NCBI RefSeq assembly: GCF_000372725.1
Contig: NW_005194754.1
Coordinates: 301,057 to 331,056, forward strand
Length of the DNA stretch: 30,000 nt
Origin: Emiliania huxleyi CCMP1516
Taxonomy: Eukaryota; Haptophyta; Isochrysidales; Noelaerhabdaceae
Direction: 5' to 3'
The translations under genes and the position numbers were made by a program. Below, in pieces: positions 1-9,300 of the stretch; within the stretch, counting starts at the first letter, position 1, and the number at the start of each line of letters is the position of its first letter. The notes under the pieces are model-generated. The model was given only the letters and a program-made list of their open reading frames with translations, was not told where the DNA came from and ran no database searches.

Positions 1-155
1 CCCCCCCCCCCCGGGGGGGCGGCCCCACCCCACCCCCTTTTACCCTAACCCCAACCCCCCCCCCCTTTAACCCTAACCCTACCTCCCCCCCCCCCCCTAG
101 ACCCCGACCCCCCCCCCCCCCCTTTCCGACCACTCACCCCCATCCGCCCCCCAAG
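1..155. repeat. Degenerate telomere-like C-rich tract
   Basis: Runs of C are interspersed with CCCTAA-type units around 42-50 and 66-82, which is the complement of a TTAGGG telomeric repeat. The array is short and irregular, with poly-C stretches at 1-12, 53-65, 86-98 and 109-122. I read it as the eroded or poorly assembled end of a chromosome, with the telomere to the left of the window. The coding exon that starts near 156 follows directly, with no subtelomeric spacer. Confidence 0.6.
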
Positions 156-2413
156 GCCCACTCGAGCACGCGAGGCTGCTGTGTCGTGTACGACGACGGC
201 GAGACGCGCTACCGCCGCCTCTCGTTCCACCATTATTACTGATTCAGTATTACTTCCTGAGGAGTAGGCGATGTGGTCTACCACCGCCTCCTCGGCGAGG
301 GCCCCGGCCGCGAGGAGTGGGAGGTCGAGGCGGGCGGCGCGACGTCGCCGCCTCGCGTCAAGGCGGCTGCCGCGGGGCGCGCTGGCGCCAGCGGACCAAG
401 TAAGCGGCGGCGGGCGGCGGCGGCGGCGGCGGCGGCGGCTCTGGCAGAGCCTCCTTCGGGAGCCGCCGATCGAGGACCGCCCACCTGCCGCGCGTCCACG
501 CCGGCGGCGGCCGTGCTGAAGAGGCAGCGCCGGGACACGCCAGGGAAGCCCGCGTGCGGACGCGGCGCTTGCCAGCCCGAGAAGAAGCCTAAGTGGAAGC
601 CCGCCGCCGGTGGGTGGACGCACCGGGCGGAGGAGGCGGAGGCGAGGACGAAGAAGGCGGAGGCGGTGGCGGAGGCGGAGGCGAGGACGAAGAAGGCGGA
701 GGCGGAGGTGGGGGCGGGGGCGGAGGCGGAGGCGGAGGCGGAGGCCAAGGCCCCGCCCGCCTCGAGCGCGAGCAACATCAACGTCGCGCGGCCGTACAAC
801 GAGGGCGACGCGGCGGTGCAGTGCGAGCGAAACCCGCTGTGTCTCAAAGGCAACCGCCACGCTGGCTTCTGCCGCCTGTCGCGCACGAAGCGGAAGCGGC
901 CCGCGGCAAGCGGAGGCGAGGGCGAGCAGCCTGGCGAGCCTGGCGGCGAGACCTCTCCTCCGTCGCTCGAGCGAGACTCGAGCGCGCCTCCTCGCCCGCG
1001 GCGGCGGGCCGTGACCGGCCGCCCGCGGCTGCCCCGGGGCGACTCGGACCTCTCCGCCCTCCTGCAGCCGTTCTCGCTCTCGTACACTGGCGGAGGCGCC
1101 GAGGCGGGCGGCGCGGCGGCGACCGCGCTGCTCTCCTCCCGGACCGCCTTCTCCCTCGACAGCGAGAGCGGCGCCCTCACCTTCTCCGGCAGCGAGTGGA
1201 CGGATGCGGAGCGAGTCGTGCTGCTCGGGGCCGGCGAGCAGCCGGTGGCGGTTGCCGTGGTGCGCGTGCACGAGCCGCTCCGCGTGCTTGAGGTGCCGCT
1301 TCTAGCGGTGGCAAAGCAGAGCCGCGGGCTCGGGCGCGGCGCGCTGCTGGCCGCACTTCTGGTCGGCCTCGGACGCCGCCTCGGCCTGCAAACCCTCGTC
1401 GTGCCGGCCACTGAGGACTCGCGCGGCTTCTGGCTCAAGCAGGGGCTGCGCGAGAGGCCGGACCACGAGCAGCAGAAGACCGCGCTCAAGAGGATCGACC
1501 ACCTCCTCTTCAAGTACAGCGACACCACGGTGATGGCGCGGCCGATCGCGCCCGCGCACGGCCCGTGCGGCGCGTCGCACTTTGCTGAGGTCGGCGTCGC
1601 GCTCGACCGCAGCGGCTGCAGCAGCAAGCCGCTGGTGCTCACGCCGACGCAGGCTGCGGCCAAGCACAACTACGTCGACATCAACGACCGCGGCAACTTC
1701 TGGATGCGGCCGGGCGGCGTCGTGGACTGGTGCAAGCCCGTATCAGGAGTATAGGCATCCTTCATTCCAAGATCGGACCCCTGGCCAACACACGGGAACA
1801 GGTGCAAGCCGGGCTACGCCCCGCCGGAGCTGCTGCCTACGGAGTGGAAGCAGGTCCCGTACCCGAAGCTCGAGGCCTTCTACGGCGCGGACGGCGGAAG
1901 CCGCGGCTGGGGCTTGCGGTGCACCGCGGCCGCCGGCCCGCCGCGCCTTTGCGCATCCCCGCGCTCTCCTCCCCTCACCCCTCTCCCTCGGCCATCCCCT
2001 GCACGTGCAGCTGCAAGGGAGCCATTCGCGCCGACTCGGTTGTGGTGGAGGTGGTCGGCCGGTGCTTCTCGGAGGAGGAGCACGCGGCGCTGGAAGACAA
2101 GACCTACGCGGTTGGCTTCCCTGACGCCATCGTCGACGCCAAGCGCGCCGCGGGGGACCCGCTTCACTTCATCGACCCCACGACACACGGCGGCATGTGG
2201 CGCTTCGTCAACGACTCACAGGAGGCGCCCAACCTCTGCCTCTGCTACCATCCCAAGTTTGAGAAGCCCTCCCCCTCCAACGGCGGGCGCGGCGTGCTGC
2301 CGACGCGCGCCTATCTCAAGGCGAAGCACGACATCGCCCCCGGTGTCGAGCTCACCTTCAACTACGGAGGCTCCAAGGAGGGCCGCCGCTCAACGTACCC
2401 TCGCTCGTGGTAG
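156..2413 (+). CDS. Tudor-like / GNAT acetyltransferase / SET-domain protein, 5' incomplete
   Basis: Probable chromatin or protein modifier. Exons read as <156-198, 268-1729, 1802-1918 and 2011-2413, about 674 visible residues. Joining the first two exons (GC-AG intron 199-267) gives a Tudor-like start, VVYDDGDVVYHRL, followed by EEWEVE. A long basic Ala/Arg/Lys-rich linker and a small Cys motif (C-x5-C-x10-C, ending HAGFC) follow. The GNAT domain lies around 1270-1460, with the acetyl-CoA loop SRGLGRGAL and then FWLKQGL. The SET domain is assembled across introns 1730-1801 and 1919-2010: GWGL start, RFVNDS near 2200 (usual form NHS) and ELTFNYG near 2350, then stop TAG. No ATG is available in frame upstream, so the true N-terminus is missing, cut by the telomere-like tract or in an unseen exon. 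The domain calls rest on motifs. The substrates are unknown. Confidence 0.75.
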
Positions 2414-4119
2414 AGCGCGGAGGCGTGAGCACAGCGGCGCGCCTAGCTCGCGCGCCGCGGCATGGCCAGAGCTGCTCGACTAGCCATAGCGGCCCGTCGG
2501 TGCCTGGTAAGTGTATTGGCCGGAGCGAGGATGCTGAGTAGCCTGCTCTTCCCGATATGACATCGCGCTAGTCCTGGACTGAATCCCCCCTCCCTGCACC
2601 CTTTGGAGACCTCTGGGCCTGCCCCCTGGTGGAGATCTATAGATTCCACTTGAAGCCTTAGCGTAGCTTGTCTCCGCTTCGTGCGCTCACTGCTCTAGAA
2701 GTGATGCGCAGGTGGTCGGTATGTGTCCCAATGGCAACCGCCCAACCCGCACTGTCGGGTGGTTGTGTATATCGACGCGTTGTGCGCCGGTTCTCAGGCT
2801 CGGATGTTGATGGTTTTGAGATGTTGTTGTTGGACTCTCGAGGTTTTGAGGCATGTTGTGCGAGTGGGCCAAAAGCGTCGAAAATGTCCCCAAAAAGCGT
2901 GTCTCGAGTTTGTGTCCGCTACGCAGCCATCGCGGGCTGCCAGGACGCACCGCTCGCGCGTTCTGCACACTCGGTGGACCCCACCGAGTGTGCAGAACCA
3001 ACTGGAGTGGGTAGACTCGACGCCGAACTCGAGATGTAGCGGACACAAACTCGCCGCCGAGCGTGCCACCGAAGGCGTCCCGTCGGAGGTGATGGAGTTT
3101 GAGACCTGAGGCTGCGGAGGTGACGCCTGAGGTACCGGCCCGTGCACAGCGACTCAGCCGGCGACCGCCACGGGCTCAGACGAGACTTGTCGACGCGTTC
3201 CGGCTCAGCTTCACCGTGGTCATTGGGCGTCTGTCGACGTCAGGACCACCCATACAGCTCGCGGGTTTGAGGTCGCAAGAGCCAAGATGGTGGCGTTTGG
3301 ACATCCCAATCATCACACAAGACAGCCTGTAGGTGGTGGCGGGACGGCGCAGTGTCTGCGGCACTCGGCAGTAGGCACCCGCGGCACGGCCCCGCTGTCG
3401 GCTCTCGCGGGCTGCGGAACCGGCCCCAGAACGGGACGGTCCGGGCAAGTGTGGCAGATCCTGCGCTAGTATGGGCACCCTCTATCATAGCACTACTGAT
3501 CCTGGTCATTAGAGCTGCCAGGAATAGCGTCAGGAGCCGGTAGGAGTCAAAACCTCTCATATTTGAGACATCGTGGCCCATATACTCGCACAACGAGCCT
3601 TTGTTGCCCATTTGTCTTGTTGCCCTGATCGTTGAAACCCGTTTCATTCACCGAATACGGAGGATGGCCGGTGATGCGGTGAACAAGTTCACGGCCGATC
3701 TCTCTTGACACGGCGGAGAGTGTTCGGTTCCAGCAGTACACGCTGCTCTGCTGCCCGTCGAAGATATCTGTAGCCGTGATGTAACGTAGGTGTATAGTCT
3801 AGACGCTAGAATGCGTTTCTTTTCAAGCGGAATTTAGTTTCCTCTTGCCGATGTGTGTGCTAGTGCGTAGGACTTTCTACTGTAAGTGCCAGTGCGCGAA
3901 AGATGTTCTTTTCAACCTCCCCTGCCTAGATAGACGAGTACAGCTAAATAAAGAGTACCCGGGGCTTCCCACCCATGAGTGTGGGGGGCCGTGAACACCT
4001 GCTCCGTTATTCGCCTCCACCCAGGGATTTTCAGTGACAGTGTATGTGGCTCTTACGATTTTGGACACCCAGGGATCCTTGATCATATGAAGGTGGAGTG
4101 CGATTTCGGGCCCGGGGTT
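2414..4119. other. Intergenic stretch, no supported gene
   Basis: The open frames here are short, overlap in all six frames and show no recognisable domain. The clear structure is the nested inverted repeat at 2905-3053, listed separately. From about 3545 to 4110 the DNA is less GC-rich than the flanking genes. I see no RNA gene. Confidence 0.5.
2905..3053. repeat. Nested perfect inverted repeats (two 18-bp stems)
   Basis: An inner hairpin pairs 2960-2977 with 2981-2998, 18 perfect bases around a 3-base loop (acc). An outer pair, 2905-2922 with 3036-3053, is again 18 perfect bases, starting CGAGTTTGTGTCCGC on the left. The whole can fold into a stem enclosing a second stem. No coding frame explains it. 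It could be a transposon remnant, a structured RNA or a cruciform-prone site. Confidence 0.7.
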
Positions 4120-4500
4120 AAGAAAGAAAGAGAGAAAACAGACAACCCAAGTGCCAAGAGAAAAAGAAAGAAAACAGAGAACCCAAACGAGGGATGGGGG
4201 AGGAGGACAGGGTCCACACCTGCACGAGCAGGATTTTGGAAGGACGATCAGGGGGACAGGTGGGCTCTCCTGCTCCTGACAAGGGACACGACAGGCTCGC
4301 AGCGCGGTGCACGGTGGAATCCCAACTCCACTGGCGGTCTCATCTCAGTCTAGCGACCTAAAAAGAAAGAAAACAGACAGCCCAAGGGAGGGATGGGAGG
4401 ACGGCAAGGGATTTTAGCCCAAAAAAAGAAAGAAAACATAGAGCCCAAGGGAGGGATGGGAGGACGGCACGCCGCCACCACACAGGGATTTTAAGGAGAG
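4120..4500 (+). repeat. Dispersed repeat family E, two or three adjacent units
   Basis: Units start with an A/G-rich run (aaagaaagaaaacaga) followed by a block containing GAGGGATGGG. One unit type (4160-4355) continues with CCTGCACGAGCAGGATTTT and a CTCCTGCTCCTGACA segment and ends near the sequence CTCAGTCTAGCGACC. The other type (4361-4500) continues with GGACGGCACGCCGCC and ACAGGGATTTTAAGG. The same blocks recur at 5320-5395, 10105-10290 (reverse), 18143-18417 (reverse) and 20585-20880. No terminal repeats or coding frame could be assigned. Confidence 0.75.
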
Positions 4501-4510
4501 GAGTGTGGTG

Positions 4511-4865
4511 CTAGCCGTCGCCCACCCTCGGGCGTCTACCACATCCTATCTCTCTTCGCAGTTTCTCACCAATTCTCGCAGCGACCTTCATGCCACCTCT
4601 CGTTCTTCCCACTCTCGTCCTCGTTCTCTCTCCTGCTGTTTCATCCTCTGACTCATCGCTCTCCTCGGCCTCGTTCTGAGACGCCGCTGCCGTCTGCCTT
4701 GCTCTCGCTGCTTCTCTCGCCTCTCTGCGTAACTCCGCCCTTCCTCGCGGCATAATTTGGCCCCTCGAGTTTATCGAGATCCTCTCGCGCAAGAAGAGAT
4801 TCGATTTCTCTTTGTGTGAGGGAGTTTAGACTATAGTCGAGCGCGTCGGAGAGGTGTTTCGACAC
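4511..4865 (-). other. Possible broken small ORF(s), acidic and basic
   Basis: Two overlapping minus frames look more protein-like than the background. One begins MSKHLSDALDYSLNSL (4865 down). The other carries an acidic stretch (NEAEESDESEDE) followed by a basic tail and stops at 4511. Joining them needs a frame change near 4720. No family is recognised. It may be a decayed gene or chance, and the base composition is lower in GC than the neighbouring genes. Confidence 0.2.
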
Positions 4866-4876
4866 CGAGTGTTTGA

Positions 4877-4995
4877 ACGTTTCTTCGCAGAAGAAACGTC
4901 GAGAGAAAAAATCTCTCGCCGGTGTTCACAGAAAAAATCTCTCGGCCTTAGCCGCCGGTACGTCAACAGTGCGATAGCCAAGTATCGCACTGTTG
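4877..4995. repeat. Cluster of three short perfect hairpins
   Basis: In 120 bases there are three perfect hairpins: 4877-4886 with 4890-4899 (10 bp, 3-nt loop), 4900-4906 with 4912-4918 (7 bp, A5 loop) and 4964-4976 with 4983-4995 (13 bp, 6-nt loop). The block gaaaaaatctctcg occurs twice, near 4905 and 4930. The function is not evident. The options are structured RNA, a terminator-like site or a transposon remnant. Confidence 0.55.
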
Positions 4996-5037
4996 GGTCC
5001 CGATGGTGTCCCATCACAAATTCGTGCTGTCGACAGA

Positions 5038-5292
5038 TCATGTCCCTTGGTCGACTGCACCCGCCTTTGGACGGTTCTCCGACATGCTTAGATGAGTCTT
5101 TTTGTCTTTTTTGGCCTTCACCAGTGCGAACGAACATATTCTTGCTCGTAGGAGCCGCTCGTCTTTCGTCCGAGCAAACGTGCGCCCGATCGCCCCATTA
5201 AGCACGTGCGAAGGGTATCCGAGCGCCGTAAACTCCTTGAGCTTGCTCGTCACGCTGAGTGCGAATCCCTCGTCATCGCTTGCAATCGCCAT
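5038..5292 (-). CDS. Hypothetical 84-residue protein
   Basis: ATG at 5292, stop at 5038. The start MAIASDDEGFALS is followed by a mixed, soluble-looking sequence ending in a Lys-rich part (KAKKDKK). The composition is less biased than shadow frames elsewhere in the window, so it may be real. I recognise no family. It lies just left of a family E repeat and in the opposite direction to the lumen-protein gene. A longer spliced gene continuing toward 4511 is possible but no splice sites were convincing. Confidence 0.3.
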   Translation of the reverse strand: MAIASDDEGFALSVTSKLKEFTALGYPSHVLNGAIGRTFARTKDERLLRARICSFALVKAKKDKKTHLSMSENRPKAGAVDQGT

Positions 5293-5319
5293 TGTAAAAT
5301 TCTCTTAGTGCCTTTGCGC

Positions 5320-5400
5320 GCCAAAAAAAGAAAGAAAACGCAACAAGGGAGGGATGGGAGGACGGCACGCCGCCACCACACAGGGATTTTAATAGTGCGC
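5320..5400 (+). repeat. Dispersed repeat family E, short copy
   Basis: Contains the A/G-rich start, GAGGGATGGGAGGACGGCAC, the GCCGCCACCACA block and ACAGGGATTTTAA, closely matching 4400-4495. It sits about 80 bases upstream of the lumen-protein start codon, so it may overlap its promoter or 5' leader. Confidence 0.7.
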
Positions 5401-5478
5401 GCCAGTCCCGTGCCCCGCACTGTCAAAATTCTCTTTGTGTCACACCAAAGCTCGCTACCGAATTCGCACACTGTGGGG

Positions 5479-5964
5479 ATGTACGCACTTCTCCTCGCTG
5501 CGGCGGGGCCTAGCCTGCCACCGCAGGCTGGAATCCGAGTCTCTCGGCGCGGCGTTTTTGCCATCGCCGGATTGACGCCACTGGCAGCCTCTGCTGAGGA
5601 CGTGGCCAACCTTCTGTACGCAAAGGCAGACGCCTCTGTGTTTGTTGGGACCTACACGGACCCGATGCATCCCGGCGGTACGCGGGCCATAGCCCTCACA
5701 GACACGCGGATCGGAGCTTACCAACTCGCCCGCATCGTTGGTGGCGGCGGCGAAGGAGAACCGCCGTTGTACGAGCTGCCGGCGATGATCTCGCCCGCCC
5801 CGGGCAAGAGCGGCGAGTGGCAGATCACCATCGACTTTTCACCAAAGGGTGGGCCGAAGGACTTCACCGGGTACTGGGACGGTGACGGCATCCGTTTCCC
5901 ACCGACTCCACGGCAGGTGGAGCGTGGCCTGACGTCCGGCAATAAATGGCCGAAGACGAGTTGA
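5479..5964 (+). CDS. Predicted thylakoid-lumen protein with Tat-type signal
   Basis: 161 residues from the ATG at 5479, no intron. The N-terminus has a short hydrophobic run (YALLLAAA) and then a twin-arginine signal: SRRGVF at residues 22-27, a hydrophobic stretch and an ASA/ED cleavage site near residue 39. This is the bipartite layout of lumen proteins imported by the Tat route. The mature part has VFVGTYTDPMHPGG and ITIDFSPKGGP, motifs I associate with a conserved small family of cyanobacteria and plastid-bearing algae of unknown biochemical role. The conserved ending, expected as FP-DGN-x-WPK, is split here by about 12 extra residues (FPPTPRQ...TSGNKWPK), an oddity of this copy or an unrecognised tiny intron. 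Location is predicted, function unknown. Confidence 0.7.
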   Translation: MYALLLAAAGPSLPPQAGIRVSRRGVFAIAGLTPLAASAEDVANLLYAKADASVFVGTYTDPMHPGGTRAIALTDTRIGAYQLARIVGGGGEGEPPLYELPAMISPAPGKSGEWQITIDFSPKGGPKDFTGYWDGDGIRFPPTPRQVERGLTSGNKWPKTS

Positions 5965-6354
5965 CACTGACTAGCCGGGGGTTGGGAACAAGTTCTGTAC
6001 TGTTGTGACATCCGAAAAATAGTGAACAACAGAGAGTCAGAGAAACAACCCAGCGCTAATACATAACACGTACCCCATGCACAACGCGCACGCGACCCAG
6101 AGTGCAGTCTGCAGAGAGTTGTGGCTTGTGCTTTGCCGTTTGCGCATCCGCATCGATGGTTTTGCGATGGGTCCGATGTGTCAATGCTGATGTATGTGTG
6201 TCTCTGTCTGTGTACGTGTTCGTGTGAGGTGTCAGGTGCGCGTTGCACTCCACCGCGATCGGGAGTCGCTGCGAAGAACGCCGTCCGCCGTCCGCCGTGA
6301 TCGGTGCAGGGCGCAGTGAGTGCCGCGCCGGCCCTCAACATTTGGCCCCGCCCT
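5965..6354. other. Convergent intergenic region, no gene seen
   Basis: Lies between the 3' ends of the lumen-protein gene (plus) and the GH3 gene (minus). Only short shadow frames and some GT-rich sequence (6180-6230) are present. Confidence 0.5.
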
Positions 6355-9300
6355 CTAGACCGCGGTAAGCTTCGTCTCTGCGAAGCCCTGGCCTAGCTTC
6401 GCCGTCTCGCGGACGCCGAAGCGGACGGTCCACTCTCCTGCGCGGGCCGACTTTGTGCCGTCGAGCGCCGTGAGTGCAAAGTCGGTGAGGGCGGGGTACA
6501 AGTCGACGGACACCGTCTGCCCCGCCTCGACGTGCACGCGCTCGAAGCCAAACAGGCTCTGGAGCGGGGCGCCGTCCTTGCCCGCGCCGGGTGGGACGAG
6601 GAAGCCTACACCGCAGCAGGGGGTGGGCTCGCTTCCGAAGGCGGTCTCGCGGGCAAGTGTCTAGGCGTCGGTGCCGAGCACGGCGTCGTGTGCGTGTCTA
6701 GGAAATGTCTCGGAAGTGTCTAGGCGTCGGTGCCGAGCACGGCGTCGTGTGCGTGTCTAGGAAATGTCTCGGAAGTGTCTAGGCGTCGGTGCCGAGCACG
6801 GCGTCGTCTGCGTCCATCGAGCCGTGGTTGGTGACGGAGACGGTGTAGCGGACGAGGCGCGCCCTCTCCCCCTCGGTGAACTCTGCGCGCGGGAACGTCT
6901 TTCGCGCGTCCGCAGTCTCGCGCAGCATCGCACGCACCTGCCGGCCGGGGCGGGCGGCGGCGTCAGGCTGCCCCGCCCGCGAAGCCTCGCGCCGCGCCAC
7001 CGCCGCGCCACCGGGTCGAGGGAGAGAGTCGCGCTCGACGCCGCCAGCGAGTAGGAGAAGGTGGTGTAGCTGAGGCCAAACCCGAACGGGACCACCGGCG
7101 TGCCACTGTAGAAGCGGTGCGTGCGGCCGGGGTTGGTGCCGTTCTGCTTGCCGCAGCCGCCGCGGCAGTCCGGCCTGGGGAAGGCGGACGGGCCGGGTCG
7201 CATGTGAAGTCGAAGATGGAGACGCTGTCCGCGTACGCCTATTTGGGGTGACTGTAATTCGATCCGTCATTCTAAAGATCGCATCACGGACGGCTTCCGC
7301 GCGTGCCTTTGGGTAGACGGTCTGCACGGTGCGGCCCGCGGGGGAGGCGTGGCCGAAGAGGAGCTCGCCTTGAGAGGGGTCGGAGGGGCGGAGGGGAGGA
7401 GGTGGGTGGGTGGGTTGGGGGGGGGGGGGGGGGCACGAGGGCGAGGCCAGGGGCGGTTGAGCCGCTCGCCGACTCCGAGCACCTGCGAGGGGGCACGAGG
7501 CTTTGGGAATGAGGAGCCCCGCCCGCCGGCGCCGGGCGCGGCAGTCTGCCGCACCGTGACGGACGGCTGGCCGAGGTGGAGGACGGCGCCAATCTTTGGG
7601 TTGGCGAGCTGCTCGCTCAGGTCGAGGGGCGTCGCCGTGAAGAGGACGAGCACGACGGGCTTCTTGGCCGCGGCGGCAACCTCGCGGATGAGGGACGCCT
7701 GCGCCGCGGTGAAGTTGATGCTGCTCGCGTCGTGCTCCTGCGTCGTGCACAGGAAGGGCGGCGCCCCTCGGCTCGAGCCAGCCCCTCGGCTCGAGGGCGG
7801 TGCTGGGCAGGGAGGAGGGCGGTGCTGGGCAGGGAGGAGGGCGGTGCTGGGCAGGGAGGAGGGCGGTGCTGGGCAGGGAGGAGGGCGGTGCTGGGCAGGG
7901 AGGAGGGCGGTGCTGGGCAGGGAGGAGGGCGGTGCTGGGCAGGGAGGAGGGCGGTGCTGGGCAGGGAGGAGGGCGGTGCTGGGCAGGGAGGAGGGCGGTG
8001 CTGGGCAGGGAGGAGGGCGGTGCTGGGCAGGGAGGAGGGCGGTGCTGGGCAGGGAGGAGGGCGCCTCGTGCGCCCAAGTCAGGTCCGTCCCCACCGCCAG
8101 CACGACCTCGTCGGCAGCTTTGGCGGCCTCGACGGCGGCGGCGACGCCGGAGGTGTCGGCCGAGAGGACGGTGGGCACGCCTGGCGGGGAAGGAGGGGGA
8201 GGGGGGCTCAGCTGGCGGGACCGCGTGCGCTACACGCCTCGGCGGGGCGGGGTGTGGCGGGGTGTGGCGGGGCGTGGCGGGGTGTGGCGGGGTGTGGCGG
8301 GGTGTGGCGGGGCGTGGCGGGGCGTGGCGGGGTGTGGCGGGGTGTGGCGGGGCGTGGCGGGGCGTGGCGGGGTGTGGCGGGGTGTGGCGGGGCGTGGCGG
8401 GGCGTGGCGGGGTGTGGCGGGGTGTGGCGGGGCGTGGCGGGGTGTGGCGGGGTGTGGCGGGGTGTGGCGGGGTGACTCGCCCAGCATCACCGTCGGCTGC
8501 ATGCTCGAACGCGTCGCAACCGCGTCGGCGAGGGTCCAGTAGTGAGCGCCGCAGGGCTGGTGCGGGCCGTAGTAGCTGACGGTCGCCTGACGGCGCACGT
8601 GCGGGCTGGTGGGGGGCGGTGCGGGAGGGGAGCGGCGCGGGCGCTGGTGCGGGGTGGTGCGGCCGCCTTGCTGAGGTTTGCGTTCGGTCCGAGGATGGCG
8701 AGGCTGCCGGCCGCGGAGGGGGAGAGCGGGAGGGTCTTGTTCTCGTTCTTGAGGAGTGCGGCCGACTGCACCATCCCCGAGGTTGCGAGCGAGGTGGCGT
8801 GTGGCGAGCAGACGTCGGAGAGCGGGAAGCGCTGCAACGGTCCGGGCGGGTCGAAGTGGCCGAGCCGCATGCGGACGCGGAAGAGGTTGGCGAGCCTGTG
8901 GGCAGAGGAGGGGAGGGGGCCTCGGTCGGGGCAGCGCGGCAACCCTCCCTCGGGCGGGGCGAGGGGCGGGAGGCGGGGAGACGGGCGGGGAGAGGGGTGC
9001 GGAGCGCTCCGTGCGTCGATGAGTCGCTCGTCGATGATCTTCTTCTTGAGGGCGGACGGGGCGTACTTGCCGACGAAGGAGGTGCAGTCCACGTCCGTCC
9101 CCGCGCGGAGGACGCCCGCCACCGTCTCCTCCTGCGTCCAGTTCCTGTAGTGGTGCTTGTAGTACACGTCGGCGTCGGCGTCGCAGTCCGAGGTGATGTA
9201 GCCGTCGAAGCCCCAGTCCTTGCGCGCGACCTCGTCGAGCAGCCAGGACGAGGCGCAAGAGGGCACGCCGTTGATCGCGTTGTACGAGCACATGAGCCCC

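Noticed and set aside
45..1669. Long minus-strand frames (408 and 463 codons) opposite the first gene
   Set aside because: They are antisense shadows of GC-rich coding DNA and of the basic linker. The plus frame carries the GNAT and SET motifs.
7349..8579. Plus-strand frames of 259-397 codons rich in Gly/Arg/Trp
   Set aside because: They are translations of the 22-bp and 10-bp intronic minisatellites of the minus-strand GH3 gene.
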